Positions 55,170-64,000 of a DNA stretch of 64,000 nucleotides are shown here, piece by piece (the stretch's first letter is position 1; each line of letters starts with the position of its first letter). This DNA is from Fimbriimonas sp. GTDB taxonomy: Bacteria > Armatimonadota > Fimbriimonadia > Fimbriimonadales > Fimbriimonadaceae. Location: positions 122,074 to 186,073 of the forward strand of contig JARXAE010000023.1 in NCBI GenBank assembly GCA_029866005.1, given 5' to 3'. Under the pieces are notes generated by a model, which ran no database searches, was not told the DNA's origin, and saw nothing but the letters and a program-made list of their open reading frames with translations. The position numbers were made by a program, and so were the translations under genes.

Positions 55170-55466
55170 CTACGCACTGATTGTCTTCGAGAGTAGCTCG
55201 TTAGCCAGAGCTTCCTGAACCACGCCCACGTACCAGACGTCGCCTTCAATCGGCGGGGATTCGTGCCAGTCGTAGAGGTAGCCGGTCACCAACTCTTCGC
55301 CCGGGAGGCGGTCGATGAGTTTGTAGGTGGGCAGGTAGGTCTCCCGAAGGATCGGGTAGAAGTCGGAGGGCAGGGGGGGTTGCATGAGTCGATAGTCATC
55401 CGTGACATCGACCACTACCACCCTGGCCATATTGTATTCCCAGAGGTTTCCGGCGAGATTTGCCAT
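55170..55466 (-). CDS. Small soluble protein, function unknown
   Basis: 98 residues, acidic and aromatic (YNMARVVVVDVTDDYRLMQP, YDWHESPPIEGDVWYVGVVQ). No signal peptide or motif recognised. Stands alone between motB and the small membrane protein gene. Confidence 0.6.
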   Translation of the reverse strand: MANLAGNLWEYNMARVVVVDVTDDYRLMQPPLPSDFYPILRETYLPTYKLIDRLPGEELVTGYLYDWHESPPIEGDVWYVGVVQEALANELLSKTISA

Positions 55467-55520
55467 GTTGTGAGTCCGTTCGATAGGTACAGACGGAGCA
55501 GAGGGGCAAAACGATTTCGG

Positions 55521-55549
55521 CGAGCCGCGAGCCGTGAGCCGTGGGCGGC
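55521..55549. repeat. Degenerate 7-bp tandem repeat after motB
   Basis: Plus strand: GCGAGCC, GCGAGCC, GTGAGCC, GTGGGCG, abutting the motB stop codon. Confidence 0.5.
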
Positions 55550-56455
55550 TTAGTGCCCTTCGCTCAGATTAGGCCTAATGCTCGGGACTTTGTTGATGGC
55601 TTCGGGGGCGATATTCGCTTTGAGAGCATTATTCGCCTCCTTGGTTGGACTAATCTGGAGCGACTTATCCCAAGGAAGGAGAAGTGACACCCGGCGATTC
55701 TTCGGACTCAGCGGTTTGAGCGGGTACTTGAGCTTGGTATCGGCGAACCCGGTCACTCCTCGGAATCGTGCGGCTGGAACTCCTGAATATGCAAGAACCT
55801 GCCGAACGGCGATCGCGCGTTGGCCCGAGAGTTCCCAGTTGGTCATGATGTTCCCTGAGTAGGGCTGAGCGTCAGTGTGACCTTCGACAGCAATATTTCG
55901 TTGGGTATCGATGAGAACCGGGGCGAGCGTTTTAATGAGTCGACGTCCGACCGGACTGACGACTGACTGACCCGATTGGAAGAAGACGCTTCCCTTGTCT
56001 TCGAGAAGCTCGATACGAATGCCATCGATGCCGACCGTCACCTCAATATGATCAAGCATCTTCTTGAGATCGGGAATTCCTGCTATCTGCTTTTGGATTT
56101 GAGTCTGGATCAGCTGTCCCTCACCCGCTGTCGTCACACTCAATCCTTGGAAATCTCCAAGTCCTTGCCCCTTGGGACTCGTCTGATCCGAAGCAGCCTT
56201 CGCTTTGTTGACGCCATTGATTGCCGTGATGACGTTCTTTGATCGAGGTGGATTCTTCATGAATCCGTTCGGGTCATTAAAGTAGCCACTAATGCTCATT
56301 TTAGTCTCATCGTTGAGACCCATAATCCACATGACCATGAAGAACGCCATCATGGCGGTGACGAAGTCGGCATAGGCGACCTTCCATGATCCGCCATGGT
56401 GCCCCCCGTGTCCAGAGACCTTCTTCTTCTTGATGATGATGGAGTCGTTTGCCAT
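55550..56455 (-). CDS. motB: Flagellar stator protein MotB
   Basis: 301 residues. Single N-terminal membrane helix with the proton-binding Asp region (WKVAYADFVTAMMAFFMVMW), and a C-terminal OmpA-like peptidoglycan-binding domain (GHTDAQPYSGNIMTNWELSG, RFRGVTGFADTKLKYPLKPL). Forms the ion-driven stator with MotA. Start overlaps the motA stop. The Asp in YADF suggests proton coupling like typical MotB. Confidence 0.95.
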   Translation of the reverse strand: MANDSIIIKKKKVSGHGGHHGGSWKVAYADFVTAMMAFFMVMWIMGLNDETKMSISGYFNDPNGFMKNPPRSKNVITAINGVNKAKAASDQTSPKGQGLGDFQGLSVTTAGEGQLIQTQIQKQIAGIPDLKKMLDHIEVTVGIDGIRIELLEDKGSVFFQSGQSVVSPVGRRLIKTLAPVLIDTQRNIAVEGHTDAQPYSGNIMTNWELSGQRAIAVRQVLAYSGVPAARFRGVTGFADTKLKYPLKPLSPKNRRVSLLLPWDKSLQISPTKEANNALKANIAPEAINKVPSIRPNLSEGH

Positions 56456-57315
56456 TAGGCTGCCTTCGCTTCCTTAACGCCAGCTTCCATTTCAGCGAAA
56501 CCTGGGCGGACGGCGGGGTCGATGTTTCGGCGGGCGAACTCGACACAGGTAATGGGTGCTTCGCCTCTGGCGAAGCTGAACAGGGCGTGGCGCATGCAGT
56601 TCATAAACATGCCTTCGCCGGCAAGCCGAATCTCCATTGCTTTTGCGAGAGGAGCCATGACGCCGTAGGCGAGGAGAATTCCGAGGAACGTTCCTACGAG
56701 CGCAGCGGCAACGGACTGACCGATCATGGCGGCTTCGCCACCGATTTTGCCCATCGTGATAATAACACCAAGAACCGCGGCGACGATTCCAAAACCAGGC
56801 ATCGCGTCGCCGGCAGTTTGAACAGCTTGGCTTGGGAGGAGCGCAGCGTGGTGGGCGACTTCAAGGTCGAGTTCCATCATTTCGCTGAGATCGTGAGGTC
56901 CGACAGAACCAGAGAGGATCACCTTGAGAGTGTCGCAGAAGAAGTCGCTGGCGTGATGGTTATTGATGAACGCCGGGTATTTGCCGAGAATCTCGGATTC
57001 GGCAGGGTTCTCGATGTGCTTTTCGAGACCGAGCAAGCCTTCTTTTCGGGCGACGTTGAAGAGTTGGTACATCATCTTCAACAGGTCGTTGTAGGCGTCC
57101 TTCGTGTAAGGATCCGGCTTGAGGAGACCCATTGTGCCTTGGATCGCGCCCTTAACGCCCGCCATTCCATGACCTGCCATCAGCGAGCCGAAGCCCGCCC
57201 CACCAAGAATCAAGAACTCGTTGGGTTGGATCAGAACGGCAAGGTTGCCTTGGTGCATCACATATCCGACGATGACGGACAGCAAAACCACGACGATCCC
57301 GATTATTGTAAACAT
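56455..57315 (-). CDS. motA: Flagellar stator protein MotA
   Basis: 286 residues from ATG 57315, chosen because MFTIIGIVVVLLSVIVGYVM is the normal MotA start; reading from 57429 adds 38 non-homologous residues. Four membrane segments, the cytoplasmic loop with basic and acidic residues contacting FliG (VARKEGLLGLEKHIENPAES) and the conserved Pro region GDAMPGFGIVAAVLGVIITM. GGGAAGAG lies 9 nt upstream. Confidence 0.95.
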   Translation of the reverse strand: MFTIIGIVVVLLSVIVGYVMHQGNLAVLIQPNEFLILGGAGFGSLMAGHGMAGVKGAIQGTMGLLKPDPYTKDAYNDLLKMMYQLFNVARKEGLLGLEKHIENPAESEILGKYPAFINNHHASDFFCDTLKVILSGSVGPHDLSEMMELDLEVAHHAALLPSQAVQTAGDAMPGFGIVAAVLGVIITMGKIGGEAAMIGQSVAAALVGTFLGILLAYGVMAPLAKAMEIRLAGEGMFMNCMRHALFSFARGEAPITCVEFARRNIDPAVRPGFAEMEAGVKEAKAA

Positions 57316-57405
57316 AGCCCGATACTCTTCCCAGGCTAGTTGTTCCACTGGGCGGTGAGTTTGCTGGCAGGTGATTTTGCCAGGTTGCTCCGCCTTTGCA
57401 GACAC

Positions 57406-57440
57406 AAAAAGTGCCGAGATTGAATACAATTCTCGGCACT
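57406..57440 (-). terminator. Terminator of the TlpA-like gene
   Basis: On the minus strand AGTGCCGAGA and TCTCGGCACT (10 bp, 11-nt loop) followed by TTTTTG, between the TlpA-like gene and motA. Confidence 0.9.
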
Positions 57441-57460
57441 TTTACGGGGCTAAGTTAGGC

Positions 57461-58540
57461 TTACTTGAAGCTAGCGATCTGTTGATCGATGAACTTGATA
57501 ACGCTTTCTCGACCAGTCTCTGGGTAGTCCTTAACGGCTCCCTTGGCCTTCTCAGCCCAGGTCATCGCGGCGTCTTTGTTGCCCGCATTGTAGAGAACTC
57601 CGGCGTGGTAGATGTAGGCGATTGCTGCGAGGTCCGGTTTGGACATGTTCGCGCACTCTTCGCTCATCTTCACGGCTTGAGCCTGCTCATCGCCCTTGAG
57701 TCCCTTGACGAGCATTCGAGCAGCTCCGCACCATTGGTATGCATCTACGCCTTCAACCTTACCAGCGTAAGTCTTGAAGTAGTCGTATGCCATCGTGGGG
57801 TTGGAGGTTGCGGACATTTGGACGACCTGCATCACTCGGCCACCCTTTGCCTGAGCAGGGCCAGTTGCGATGAACTTGTCGATCGCTTCCTTGTTGCCGG
57901 ACTTCATGTCTGCCATGAGCTTCTTCTGAGCTTCTTGAGCAGCCTTTGCAGCAGCAGCTTTCTTCTCGAAATCAACTTTGAACGCTTCGACATCGAAGGT
58001 TCCGTTGACAATATCTTCAAGCGGCTTGTCCATTGACATGGGGTGACCGATCCAATTGATTGCTCCATCCTTCACGATGAAGGCGCAAGGGATACCGTTT
58101 TGTCCGGCAGCGCGCATCCAGGTGTTGGCAATGGTGTCCTTGTCGTCATCAAATGCGATGTTGTAACGCATCTTTTCGTCGTTCTTTGCGACCCAGTCCT
58201 TGACTCGGCTCTTGTGCTCGGCGCCGGATTCTTTGGCATCGCCCTTCTTGGCATAGTCCCAGGTGTTGACGCTGATGAAGTCAGCTTTGCCTTTGTACTT
58301 GTCAGCCATGTCGCTGAGGTGGGGCATCGAAGAGATGCATGGGCCGCACCAGGTTGCCCAGAACTCGACAACGTAAACTTTGCCAGGTTCAAAATTGGTG
58401 ATGTTCTTGCCTTTGACGTATCCATCGACGGGGAAGGCGGGAACTTTGTTGCCGATTGTGAGCGGCTTGGCATCTTCGGCGAGCGCACTGGCTCCGACCA
58501 AGACCGCAGAAATGATTGCTAGAGCGTTTCTGAGTCGCAT
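57461..58540 (-). CDS. Exported TlpA-like thioredoxin-domain protein
   Basis: 359 residues: signal peptide MRLRNALAIISAVLVGASALA, then a thioredoxin domain with ATWCGPCISSMPHL (CxxC redox pair, ~65). The C-terminal ~170 residues are helical and repeat-like (YDYFKTYAGKVEGVDAYQWC and a later AGNKDAAMTWAEKAKGAVKD), similar to tetratricopeptide repeats, an unusual extension for TlpA. A thiol-disulfide role outside the membrane is likely. TAAGAT lies 6 nt before the ATG. Confidence 0.87.
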   Translation of the reverse strand: MRLRNALAIISAVLVGASALAEDAKPLTIGNKVPAFPVDGYVKGKNITNFEPGKVYVVEFWATWCGPCISSMPHLSDMADKYKGKADFISVNTWDYAKKGDAKESGAEHKSRVKDWVAKNDEKMRYNIAFDDDKDTIANTWMRAAGQNGIPCAFIVKDGAINWIGHPMSMDKPLEDIVNGTFDVEAFKVDFEKKAAAAKAAQEAQKKLMADMKSGNKEAIDKFIATGPAQAKGGRVMQVVQMSATSNPTMAYDYFKTYAGKVEGVDAYQWCGAARMLVKGLKGDEQAQAVKMSEECANMSKPDLAAIAYIYHAGVLYNAGNKDAAMTWAEKAKGAVKDYPETGRESVIKFIDQQIASFK

Positions 58541-58546
58541 GACACC

Positions 58547-58552
58547 ATCTTA
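58547..58552 (-). promoter_or_regulatory. Leaderless-type -10 box of the TlpA-like gene
   Basis: TAAGAT (minus strand) with 6 nt to the ATG at 58540. Confidence 0.5.
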
Positions 58553-58590
58553 CGCCTTTTTGCGTTTTCCGGGTGCCCCGGGGCGTCAAA

Positions 58591-60408
58591 ATGTTTAGCA
58601 TAAACGATTCCCTTCCCTCCCGAATTCAGCTCCTTGACCCCACAACAATCAACCAGATTGCTGCGGGGGAGGTGGTGGAACGTCCGGCGGCAGCGGTGAA
58701 GGAGCTAGTCGAGAACTCTCTGGACGCAGGAGCAACCCGGGTTGAGATTGAACTTCGGGGCGCAGGTCGGGAGCTGATTCGGATTAGCGATAACGGGTGG
58801 GGGATGTCGGCGGAGGAAGCCAGGATGTCTTTGCTTCGTCATGCGACTTCCAAGATTCGCTCTCTGGATGATTTGAACGGCGTCTTGTCCCTGGGATTTC
58901 GCGGAGAGGCCGTGCCGTCGATTGGGTCAGTTTCGCGGATGACAATTTCGACGGCGACTGAGGACGGGATGCGGACCGTGGTTCGGGTACAAGGTGGCAC
59001 TCAACTTTCGGATACGGCGGAAGCGGGACCGAAAGGGACGACTATAGCCGTCGAAGACTTGTTCTACAACACTCCAGCACGGCTCAAATTCTTGAAGTCT
59101 GATACCACCGAAGTTGGACAAATCGTTGAGGCGATCATGAAGTATGCGATCGCCTATCCGGGGGTGGCGTTTACTCTCACTCACAACGATCAGAAGGTTT
59201 TGCAGACGAGCGGAAGTGGAGATCAGTTGGAAGCGATTAGTGACGTTTGGGGGCGAGATACCGCGCGGTCTCTGGTTCCGGTTGAGGCTTCGCTCGGAGC
59301 ATTAAAGCTCAGCGGGTATGTATCTCCGCCACACATCACGAAGCCTACGCGGTCGTTGCAGTATCTGTATGTGAACGGGCGTCCGATGAAGTCACGCACT
59401 CTAACCGTAGCTCTGGATCAGGCATTTCGGGATTTGACGCCGGAGCGGCGTTTTCCGCTGGTGGCTCTGAACATCGAGATTGATCCGGAGCAGATTGACG
59501 TTAATGTCTCACCTACCAAGAGCGAGGTGAAGTTTCAGCGCGAGGGGATTGCGTTTGAGGCGTTGCGGGTTTGCATTCGCGAGGCGCTCCTGGCGCACGG
59601 GATGATGCCTTCGGCGGCGCAGATCGCGCTCGCTAACCAGGCTATTCGGGAGGCTTCGGCACCAACTTCAACTCTGAACGAGATGTCGTTCTGGGCTCAG
59701 TCTCCATTGGGCGGGCCAGTGACGCCGATGAGCGACAACGCTACGGTTGACCAGGCACGGATTGAGATGCCAGCAGTGTTTGGAGCGGCTCCAGAGCTTG
59801 CACAGGGGGCGATGCCTTACATCCGGCTGCTCGATGATTTGCGCATCATCGGTCAGGCGATGAACACGTTTATCATTGCCGAGACTCGGCATGGCCTAAT
59901 CGTCGTGGATCAGCACGTGGCGCACGAGCGGATCATTTATGAGTATCTGTGTGGGCTAAAGCGATCAACACTGATCGAGAAGCAGCCTCTTTTGGTTCCA
60001 CAAACCCTGCACATTGATCGTCGGGCGGCGCTGATGCTCTCGGAGCGGTTGGAGGAGATTCACTCGGTTGGGTTCGATTTGGAGCCGTTTGGCGGAGATG
60101 CCTACGTGATTCGGGCTGTTCCAGCAGCTCTGCGAGGCAAGGATCCGGTTCGATATCTGAAGGATTTAATCGATGAGCTTGTCGAGTCGTCGGTAACCCG
60201 CAAGCTCGTTCCGACTCGCGAGCAGATCTGGATCATGTCTTCATGCAAAATGGCAGTAAAGGCCGGCGACCCGTTGAGCAACGCTGAGATGGAGAAGTTG
60301 TTGGTTGATCTGGCGACCACCGAGAACCCTTACCATTGTCCACACGGACGCCCGATTACGGCGACGCTGACGCACGACGATCTCCTCCGACTATTCAAGC
60401 GTATCTAA
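58591..60408 (+). CDS. mutL: DNA mismatch repair protein MutL
   Basis: 605 residues from ATG 58591. GHKL ATPase domain: INQIAAGEVVERPAAAVKEL, ENSLDAGATRVEIELRGAGR, DNGWGMSAEEARMSLLRHAT and GFRGEAVPSIGSVSRM. C-terminal endonuclease motifs: DQHVAHERIIYE (~440, the DQHA-x2-E-x4-E site with Val for Ala), SSCKMAVKAGD and CPHGRP. This is the nicking MutL of organisms without MutH/Dam. mutS is not adjacent. Confidence 0.96.
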   Translation: MFSINDSLPSRIQLLDPTTINQIAAGEVVERPAAAVKELVENSLDAGATRVEIELRGAGRELIRISDNGWGMSAEEARMSLLRHATSKIRSLDDLNGVLSLGFRGEAVPSIGSVSRMTISTATEDGMRTVVRVQGGTQLSDTAEAGPKGTTIAVEDLFYNTPARLKFLKSDTTEVGQIVEAIMKYAIAYPGVAFTLTHNDQKVLQTSGSGDQLEAISDVWGRDTARSLVPVEASLGALKLSGYVSPPHITKPTRSLQYLYVNGRPMKSRTLTVALDQAFRDLTPERRFPLVALNIEIDPEQIDVNVSPTKSEVKFQREGIAFEALRVCIREALLAHGMMPSAAQIALANQAIREASAPTSTLNEMSFWAQSPLGGPVTPMSDNATVDQARIEMPAVFGAAPELAQGAMPYIRLLDDLRIIGQAMNTFIIAETRHGLIVVDQHVAHERIIYEYLCGLKRSTLIEKQPLLVPQTLHIDRRAALMLSERLEEIHSVGFDLEPFGGDAYVIRAVPAALRGKDPVRYLKDLIDELVESSVTRKLVPTREQIWIMSSCKMAVKAGDPLSNAEMEKLLVDLATTENPYHCPHGRPITATLTHDDLLRLFKRI

Positions 60409-60418
60409 AGCCGCTAGG

Positions 60419-61966
60419 CTATTTGAGAACTTCTTTTACGACGTGCCCGTGCACGTCGGTTAGTCTAAAGTCTCGACCTTGATAGCGGTAAGTCAGCTTC
60501 GTGTGGTCGATGCCCATTTGGTGCATGATCGTAGCGTTCATGTCGTGGATGTGCATCGTGCCAGGCGCGTAGGTGTCTAGGCTTGGATTGATCGGCTTGC
60601 CGTCGTTGTCGACGATGTTGTAGCCATAGTCGTCGGTGCGACCGAAGACAATCCCAGGCTGGACTCCTCCGCCCGCCATCCAGCGTGTGAAGCTGCGAGG
60701 GTGGTGATCGCGGCCGTAGTTTGTGCGACTGAGCTGGCCCTGAGAGTAAACCGTTCGACCGAACTCGCCGCCCCAGATGACCAGGGTTTCATCGAGCATT
60801 CCGAGCCGCTTGAGATCTTTGACGAGGGCAGCGGAGGCTTGGTCAACGTCCTTGCACTGGATTGGGAGCTGATTCGCGAGGTCGCCGTGCTGATCCCAGC
60901 CTCGGTGGAAGATTTGAATGAATCGGACTCCTCGCTGCGCCATGCGTCGAGCAAGGAGGCAGTTGGCGGCAAAGGTTCCGGGGGTCTTGGCTTCTTCACC
61001 GTAGAGGTCAAAGACCTCTTGAGGTTCGGACTTGATGTCCATGAGCTCGGGAACGCTGGTTTGCATCCGGTACGCCATCTCGTACTGTTCGATGCGAGCG
61101 ACGATTTCGGGATCACCGAAGTCGTCGTGCTGCATCGTGTTGAGCTTGGAGATGTCATCGAGCATGTTGCGCCGCGTGGTGCGGTCCATGCCGTTGGGAT
61201 CTTTAAGATAAAGGACCGGATCTCCGGCAGAGCGCATGCTCACTCCTTGGTGCTGGCCGGGTAGGAATCCGGTTCCCCATAGGCGCGTGTAAAGGGCTTG
61301 GTCGGCGTCGCCTCGGGTGACTTTGGAGTGCAGAACAACGTAGGTGGGCAGGTCGCGGTTGAGCGAGCCGAGGCCGTAGCTGACCCACGCACCAAAGCTC
61401 GGGCGACCTGGGAGCTGGCTTCCAGTTTGGATGTAGGTGACGGCGGGGTCGTGGTTGATCGCCTCGGTCCACATCGATTTGACAACGCAAAGCTCTTTGG
61501 CGATGCTTCCAGTGTGGGGCAGGAGTTCGCTAACCCAGAGTCCGTCTTGATTGTTGTCGTACTTCTTGAACTTGAACTTCGATGGGGCGAGCGGGAAGCG
61601 GGCTTGACCGCTGCTCATGGTGGTCAGCCTCTGACCGTTCCGAATCGTTTCCGGCAGGTCCTTATCGTATTCGGCTTCAAGCGTGGGCTTGTAGTCAAAC
61701 AAATCAAGCTGACTTGGACCGCCATTCATGAAGAGCATGATGACTGTTTTGGCCTTTGGCGCAAAGTGGGGCATCGACGGCAGCCCCGGCATCGCTTTGC
61801 CCATGGGAGCCTTTTGCGCCAGTGCTTCGCTGGCGGCGAGGAAACCGCCCATCAATCCACCCGACCTCAGAAGGGTGTGAAGGGCGGCGGAACCGACGCC
61901 CATGGCCGAGCGACCGAACAGCTCGCGCCGGGTCATCAGGAGTTCTGCTTCGCGTAGTGGGTTCAT
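60419..61966 (-). CDS. DUF1501-family exported protein
   Basis: 515 residues with a twin-arginine-type signal ([20 protein letters not shown]). The family blocks [56 protein letters not shown] [14 protein letters not shown] and [20 protein letters not shown] match DUF1501, a sulfatase-fold-related family abundant in Planctomycetes. It sits 6 bp downstream of a DUF1553 protein, the usual pairing. Role unproven; polysaccharide-related use is often proposed. Confidence 0.93.
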   Translation of the reverse strand: MNPLREAELLMTRRELFGRSAMGVGSAALHTLLRSGGLMGGFLAASEALAQKAPMGKAMPGLPSMPHFAPKAKTVIMLFMNGGPSQLDLFDYKPTLEAEYDKDLPETIRNGQRLTTMSSGQARFPLAPSKFKFKKYDNNQDGLWVSELLPHTGSIAKELCVVKSMWTEAINHDPAVTYIQTGSQLPGRPSFGAWVSYGLGSLNRDLPTYVVLHSKVTRGDADQALYTRLWGTGFLPGQHQGVSMRSAGDPVLYLKDPNGMDRTTRRNMLDDISKLNTMQHDDFGDPEIVARIEQYEMAYRMQTSVPELMDIKSEPQEVFDLYGEEAKTPGTFAANCLLARRMAQRGVRFIQIFHRGWDQHGDLANQLPIQCKDVDQASAALVKDLKRLGMLDETLVIWGGEFGRTVYSQGQLSRTNYGRDHHPRSFTRWMAGGGVQPGIVFGRTDDYGYNIVDNDGKPINPSLDTYAPGTMHIHDMNATIMHQMGIDHTKLTYRYQGRDFRLTDVHGHVVKEVLK

Positions 61967-61972
61967 GGCTAT

Positions 61973-64000
61973 CTAGTGTTGGGTGAGAAATTCGTCAAGG
62001 TTGAATAGGGTGGAGGCGATGAGGCTCCAGGCGGCTTGGTCAACAAAGTCTTGTTTGCGATCAATGGGAGCGAGACCGATCTGGATGACTCCGGCTGCAT
62101 CTTGCGGCCGCTGAGAGAACATCTTCTGGTAACGCTTGAGGCTTCCCATGAGGATGGTTCTTTCCCTCTCGGAAGGCTTTCGGCTTAGTGCCGTTCTGAA
62201 TGCGAAGTCAAGGCGACTTTCGTCGGTCGGCTTGGTGGCTAAGATTTTCTCCCCGAACTTACGCGCCGCTTCAAAAAAGGCGGGCTCGTTCATGGTGGTG
62301 AGCGCTTGAAGGGGGGTATTCGTGATGGATCGGCGCACCGCGCATGCTTCGCGGGTAGGAGCGTCGAAGGTGCTCATGACGGGATGCGGCGAGGTTCGCT
62401 TCCAGAACAGATACAGAGTCCGGCGATAGATCGACGGGTCGACATCCTGGACGTAATCCTTGGTATTGGACGCAGATTGGGCGACCTCTTCCCAAAGTCC
62501 AGCTGGTTGGTAGGGCTTAAACCCGTGTCCGTACTGGCGCTGTAAAAGGAGTCCACTTGCCTGGAGCACTCTATCTCTTAGGACTTCAGCATCGAGTCTA
62601 AACTTCGGACCTCGGCAGATCAGCCGATTCTCGGGGTCCTTTTGAAGCTTCTCTGGGGTAACCGCTGATGACTGCCGAAACGCCGCGCTGGTGACAATCA
62701 TCCTGTGAAGCTTTTTGAGGCTGAATCCCTCCTTACGGAAAGTAATCGCTAGGTGATCGAGAAGTTCTGGGTGAGACGGCCACTCGCCTTGGTTCCCGAA
62801 GTCTTCAGCAGTTTTTACAATGCCCGTTCCAAAGTGTTGAAGCCAGATTCGATTAACGACGACACGCGTGGTGAGCGGATTCTTTTCATCAATCAGCCAT
62901 TTGGCCAATCCCAGCCGATCGGCTTGGGGCAATTTGGTTTCAAACACATCAGGCAGCTTGCGTGTTGCCGGCTCTTTTCGTCGGTCGTATTCGCCTCGAT
63001 CTAGAACGAATGCCGGACGAGGCTTCAACATCTCTTCTGCAATAAGCGTTTGGGGAATCTCTTTTTCCGTAAGGATCTTCTTGGCGATGAGCTTCCTATA
63101 TTCAACGCATGCTTTGGTTTCTGGACCGTATTGAAGATACGCTTGAACGACTTTGATTGGCTCGGTTCCCTTGAGAGCGGCATCAATTCTAGTCACCGCT
63201 TCGCTGCCCAGCGTCACCATAAGCCCATCCGGACCACTTCCGTTGGCCACCTTGATCAGAAGCTCGTTTTCACCCTTGCGGAGTTGAGCTTTTACGGCAT
63301 CCACCCCTTGAGTAATACCGCGGGAAACAAAGTTGCTGTGAACCAACTTCCCGTTGACCCACACGCGAACTCCATCGTCACTGGACACTCCGAACTCGAG
63401 CAGTTGCTCTCGGTCCGAGACTAGTTTTGTTCGGAAATAGGCATTTGAAAGATTGGCGTTGATCGCTTGAACCGCGACTCCAGGAGTGATTTTGATCGGC
63501 CTCCAATTCTCCAACTTTTCGTCACTGTTAAATGTCTCTTCGAAGGAGCCTCTACTAAACGGACCGCAGATCTCCCAATCCATTGTTGTCACCAAAGGTG
63601 GCGAGTTTGTCTCGAGCCATTTTCTTGCCTGCGCGGCATCTGCGCTTTGCTCGATTTCCGTCATGCGCGACTGAACCGTGTTTAGGAGCGCCTCTTGAGC
63701 GGGAGTTGGGTCCGCAATGACTGGTGGTGGGAGAAGATCATTGCCGTCGAACGGGGCGTCCTTGGTGGAGTTAAAGAACGCATACATCCCGTAGTAATCC
63801 TTCTGGCTGATGGGATCGTACTTGTGGTCGTGACACTTGGCGCAACCAACGCTCAGTCCAAGAAAAACGGTTGAGGTTGTATCCACCCGGTCGAACGTGT
63901 TGCGAACCAAGACTTCCTCTTCGATAGATCCACCTTCATTCGTTGTGGGATTCATCCGAATATAGCCTGTTGCAACTTTCATTTCCCTTGTGGGGTTCGG
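61973..64000 (-). CDS. DUF1549/DUF1553 (cytochrome-c-containing family) protein, 5' end outside window
   Basis: The frame stays open to the window edge; the first 6 codons before ATG 63982 fit the family, so this is the C-terminal ~675 residues of a larger protein. Visible: the end of DUF1549 with LGLSVGCAKCHDHKYDPISQ (a CxxCH haem-type motif), an inserted beta-sandwich (~155-270, EFGVSSDDGVRVWVNGKLVH, PA14/galactose-binding-like), then DUF1553 (TRVVVNRIWLQHFGTGIVKT, LVTSAAFRQSS-like VTSAAFRQSSAVTP). Paired with the DUF1501 gene. Function unknown. Confidence 0.9.
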   Translation of the reverse strand, partial: PNPTREMKVATGYIRMNPTTNEGGSIEEEVLVRNTFDRVDTTSTVFLGLSVGCAKCHDHKYDPISQKDYYGMYAFFNSTKDAPFDGNDLLPPPVIADPTPAQEALLNTVQSRMTEIEQSADAAQARKWLETNSPPLVTTMDWEICGPFSRGSFEETFNSDEKLENWRPIKITPGVAVQAINANLSNAYFRTKLVSDREQLLEFGVSSDDGVRVWVNGKLVHSNFVSRGITQGVDAVKAQLRKGENELLIKVANGSGPDGLMVTLGSEAVTRIDAALKGTEPIKVVQAYLQYGPETKACVEYRKLIAKKILTEKEIPQTLIAEEMLKPRPAFVLDRGEYDRRKEPATRKLPDVFETKLPQADRLGLAKWLIDEKNPLTTRVVVNRIWLQHFGTGIVKTAEDFGNQGEWPSHPELLDHLAITFRKEGFSLKKLHRMIVTSAAFRQSSAVTPEKLQKDPENRLICRGPKFRLDAEVLRDRVLQASGLLLQRQYGHGFKPYQPAGLWEEVAQSASNTKDYVQDVDPSIYRRTLYLFWKRTSPHPVMSTFDAPTREACAVRRSITNTPLQALTTMNEPAFFEAARKFGEKILATKPTDESRLDFAFRTALSRKPSERERTILMGSLKRYQKMFSQRPQDAAGVIQIGLAPIDRKQDFVDQAAWSLIASTLFNLDEFLTQH

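Noticed and set aside
57316..57429. N-terminal extension of MotA
   Set aside because: It reads through the TlpA terminator region and adds residues absent from MotA proteins.

Overview
The window is 64 kb of a bacterial chromosome with dense, mostly short-spaced genes. The most likely source is a member of Armatimonadota (Fimbriimonadales-like). I infer this from gene content and style: Planctomycetes-like DUF1501/DUF1553 proteins, the futalosine menaquinone enzyme MqnD, a gene usually annotated as quinate 5-dehydrogenase in Deinococcus-like genomes, many apparently leaderless genes, and an rRNA locus without 16S. No phylogeny could be run, so the assignment is tentative.

Layout. 1-3600: VanZ-like protein, then a divergent pair (small Rossmann-like protein and a DUF5695 protein). 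3601-10620: a minus-strand ribosomal protein operon, rplC-D-W-B-rpsS-rplV-rpsC-rplP-rpmC-rpsQ-rplN-X-E, with a good promoter upstream of rplC and a strong terminator after rplE; rpsJ and the S14-to-secY half are absent. 10657-14000: VOC protein, ECF sigma plus DUF4349 anti-sigma, membrane proteins. 14106-17820: tyrA-aroA-cmk-dapA. 17827-22783: DUF2231/cytochrome-like protein, a c-di-AMP (ydaO-type) riboswitch, an S9 peptidase, ferredoxin and an unknown. 22846-31624: aspS, mqnD, a PD-(D/E)XK nuclease, PspA, zinc-ribbon protein, lipoprotein, rfbD, an interrupted secreted-protein gene and a GDSL hydrolase. 31640-35030: 5S and 23S rRNA (minus strand) with a consensus promoter and terminator. 35285-42037: nadE facing a flagellar operon flgB-flgC-fliE-F-G-H-I. 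42196-49206: M20 peptidase, galK, a globin-coupled chemoreceptor, and a RidA / 'quinate dehydrogenase' / acyl-ACP-reductase-like cluster. 49305-53431: recG, rhodanese, rpsR, hemW. 53512-53973: flgM behind a near-perfect sigma-28 promoter and a GEMM-like riboswitch leader. 54001-58540: phosphatase-fold protein, small unknowns, motB-motA, TlpA-like thioredoxin. 58591-64000: mutL and a DUF1501-DUF1553 pair cut by the window end.

How it fits together. The cell is flagellated (rod, switch, export ATPase, stator, anti-sigma-28, soluble chemoreceptor). Two cyclic-dinucleotide-type leaders are visible: one of c-di-AMP type and one resembling c-di-GMP-I. The second is combined with a sigma-28 promoter in front of the anti-sigma-28 gene, which would make flagellar late-gene control respond to a second messenger. 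This is the strongest candidate here for a new regulatory arrangement. A second genome-wide signal is a TANNNT box exactly 6-7 nt upstream of many start codons, which points to widespread leaderless mRNAs.
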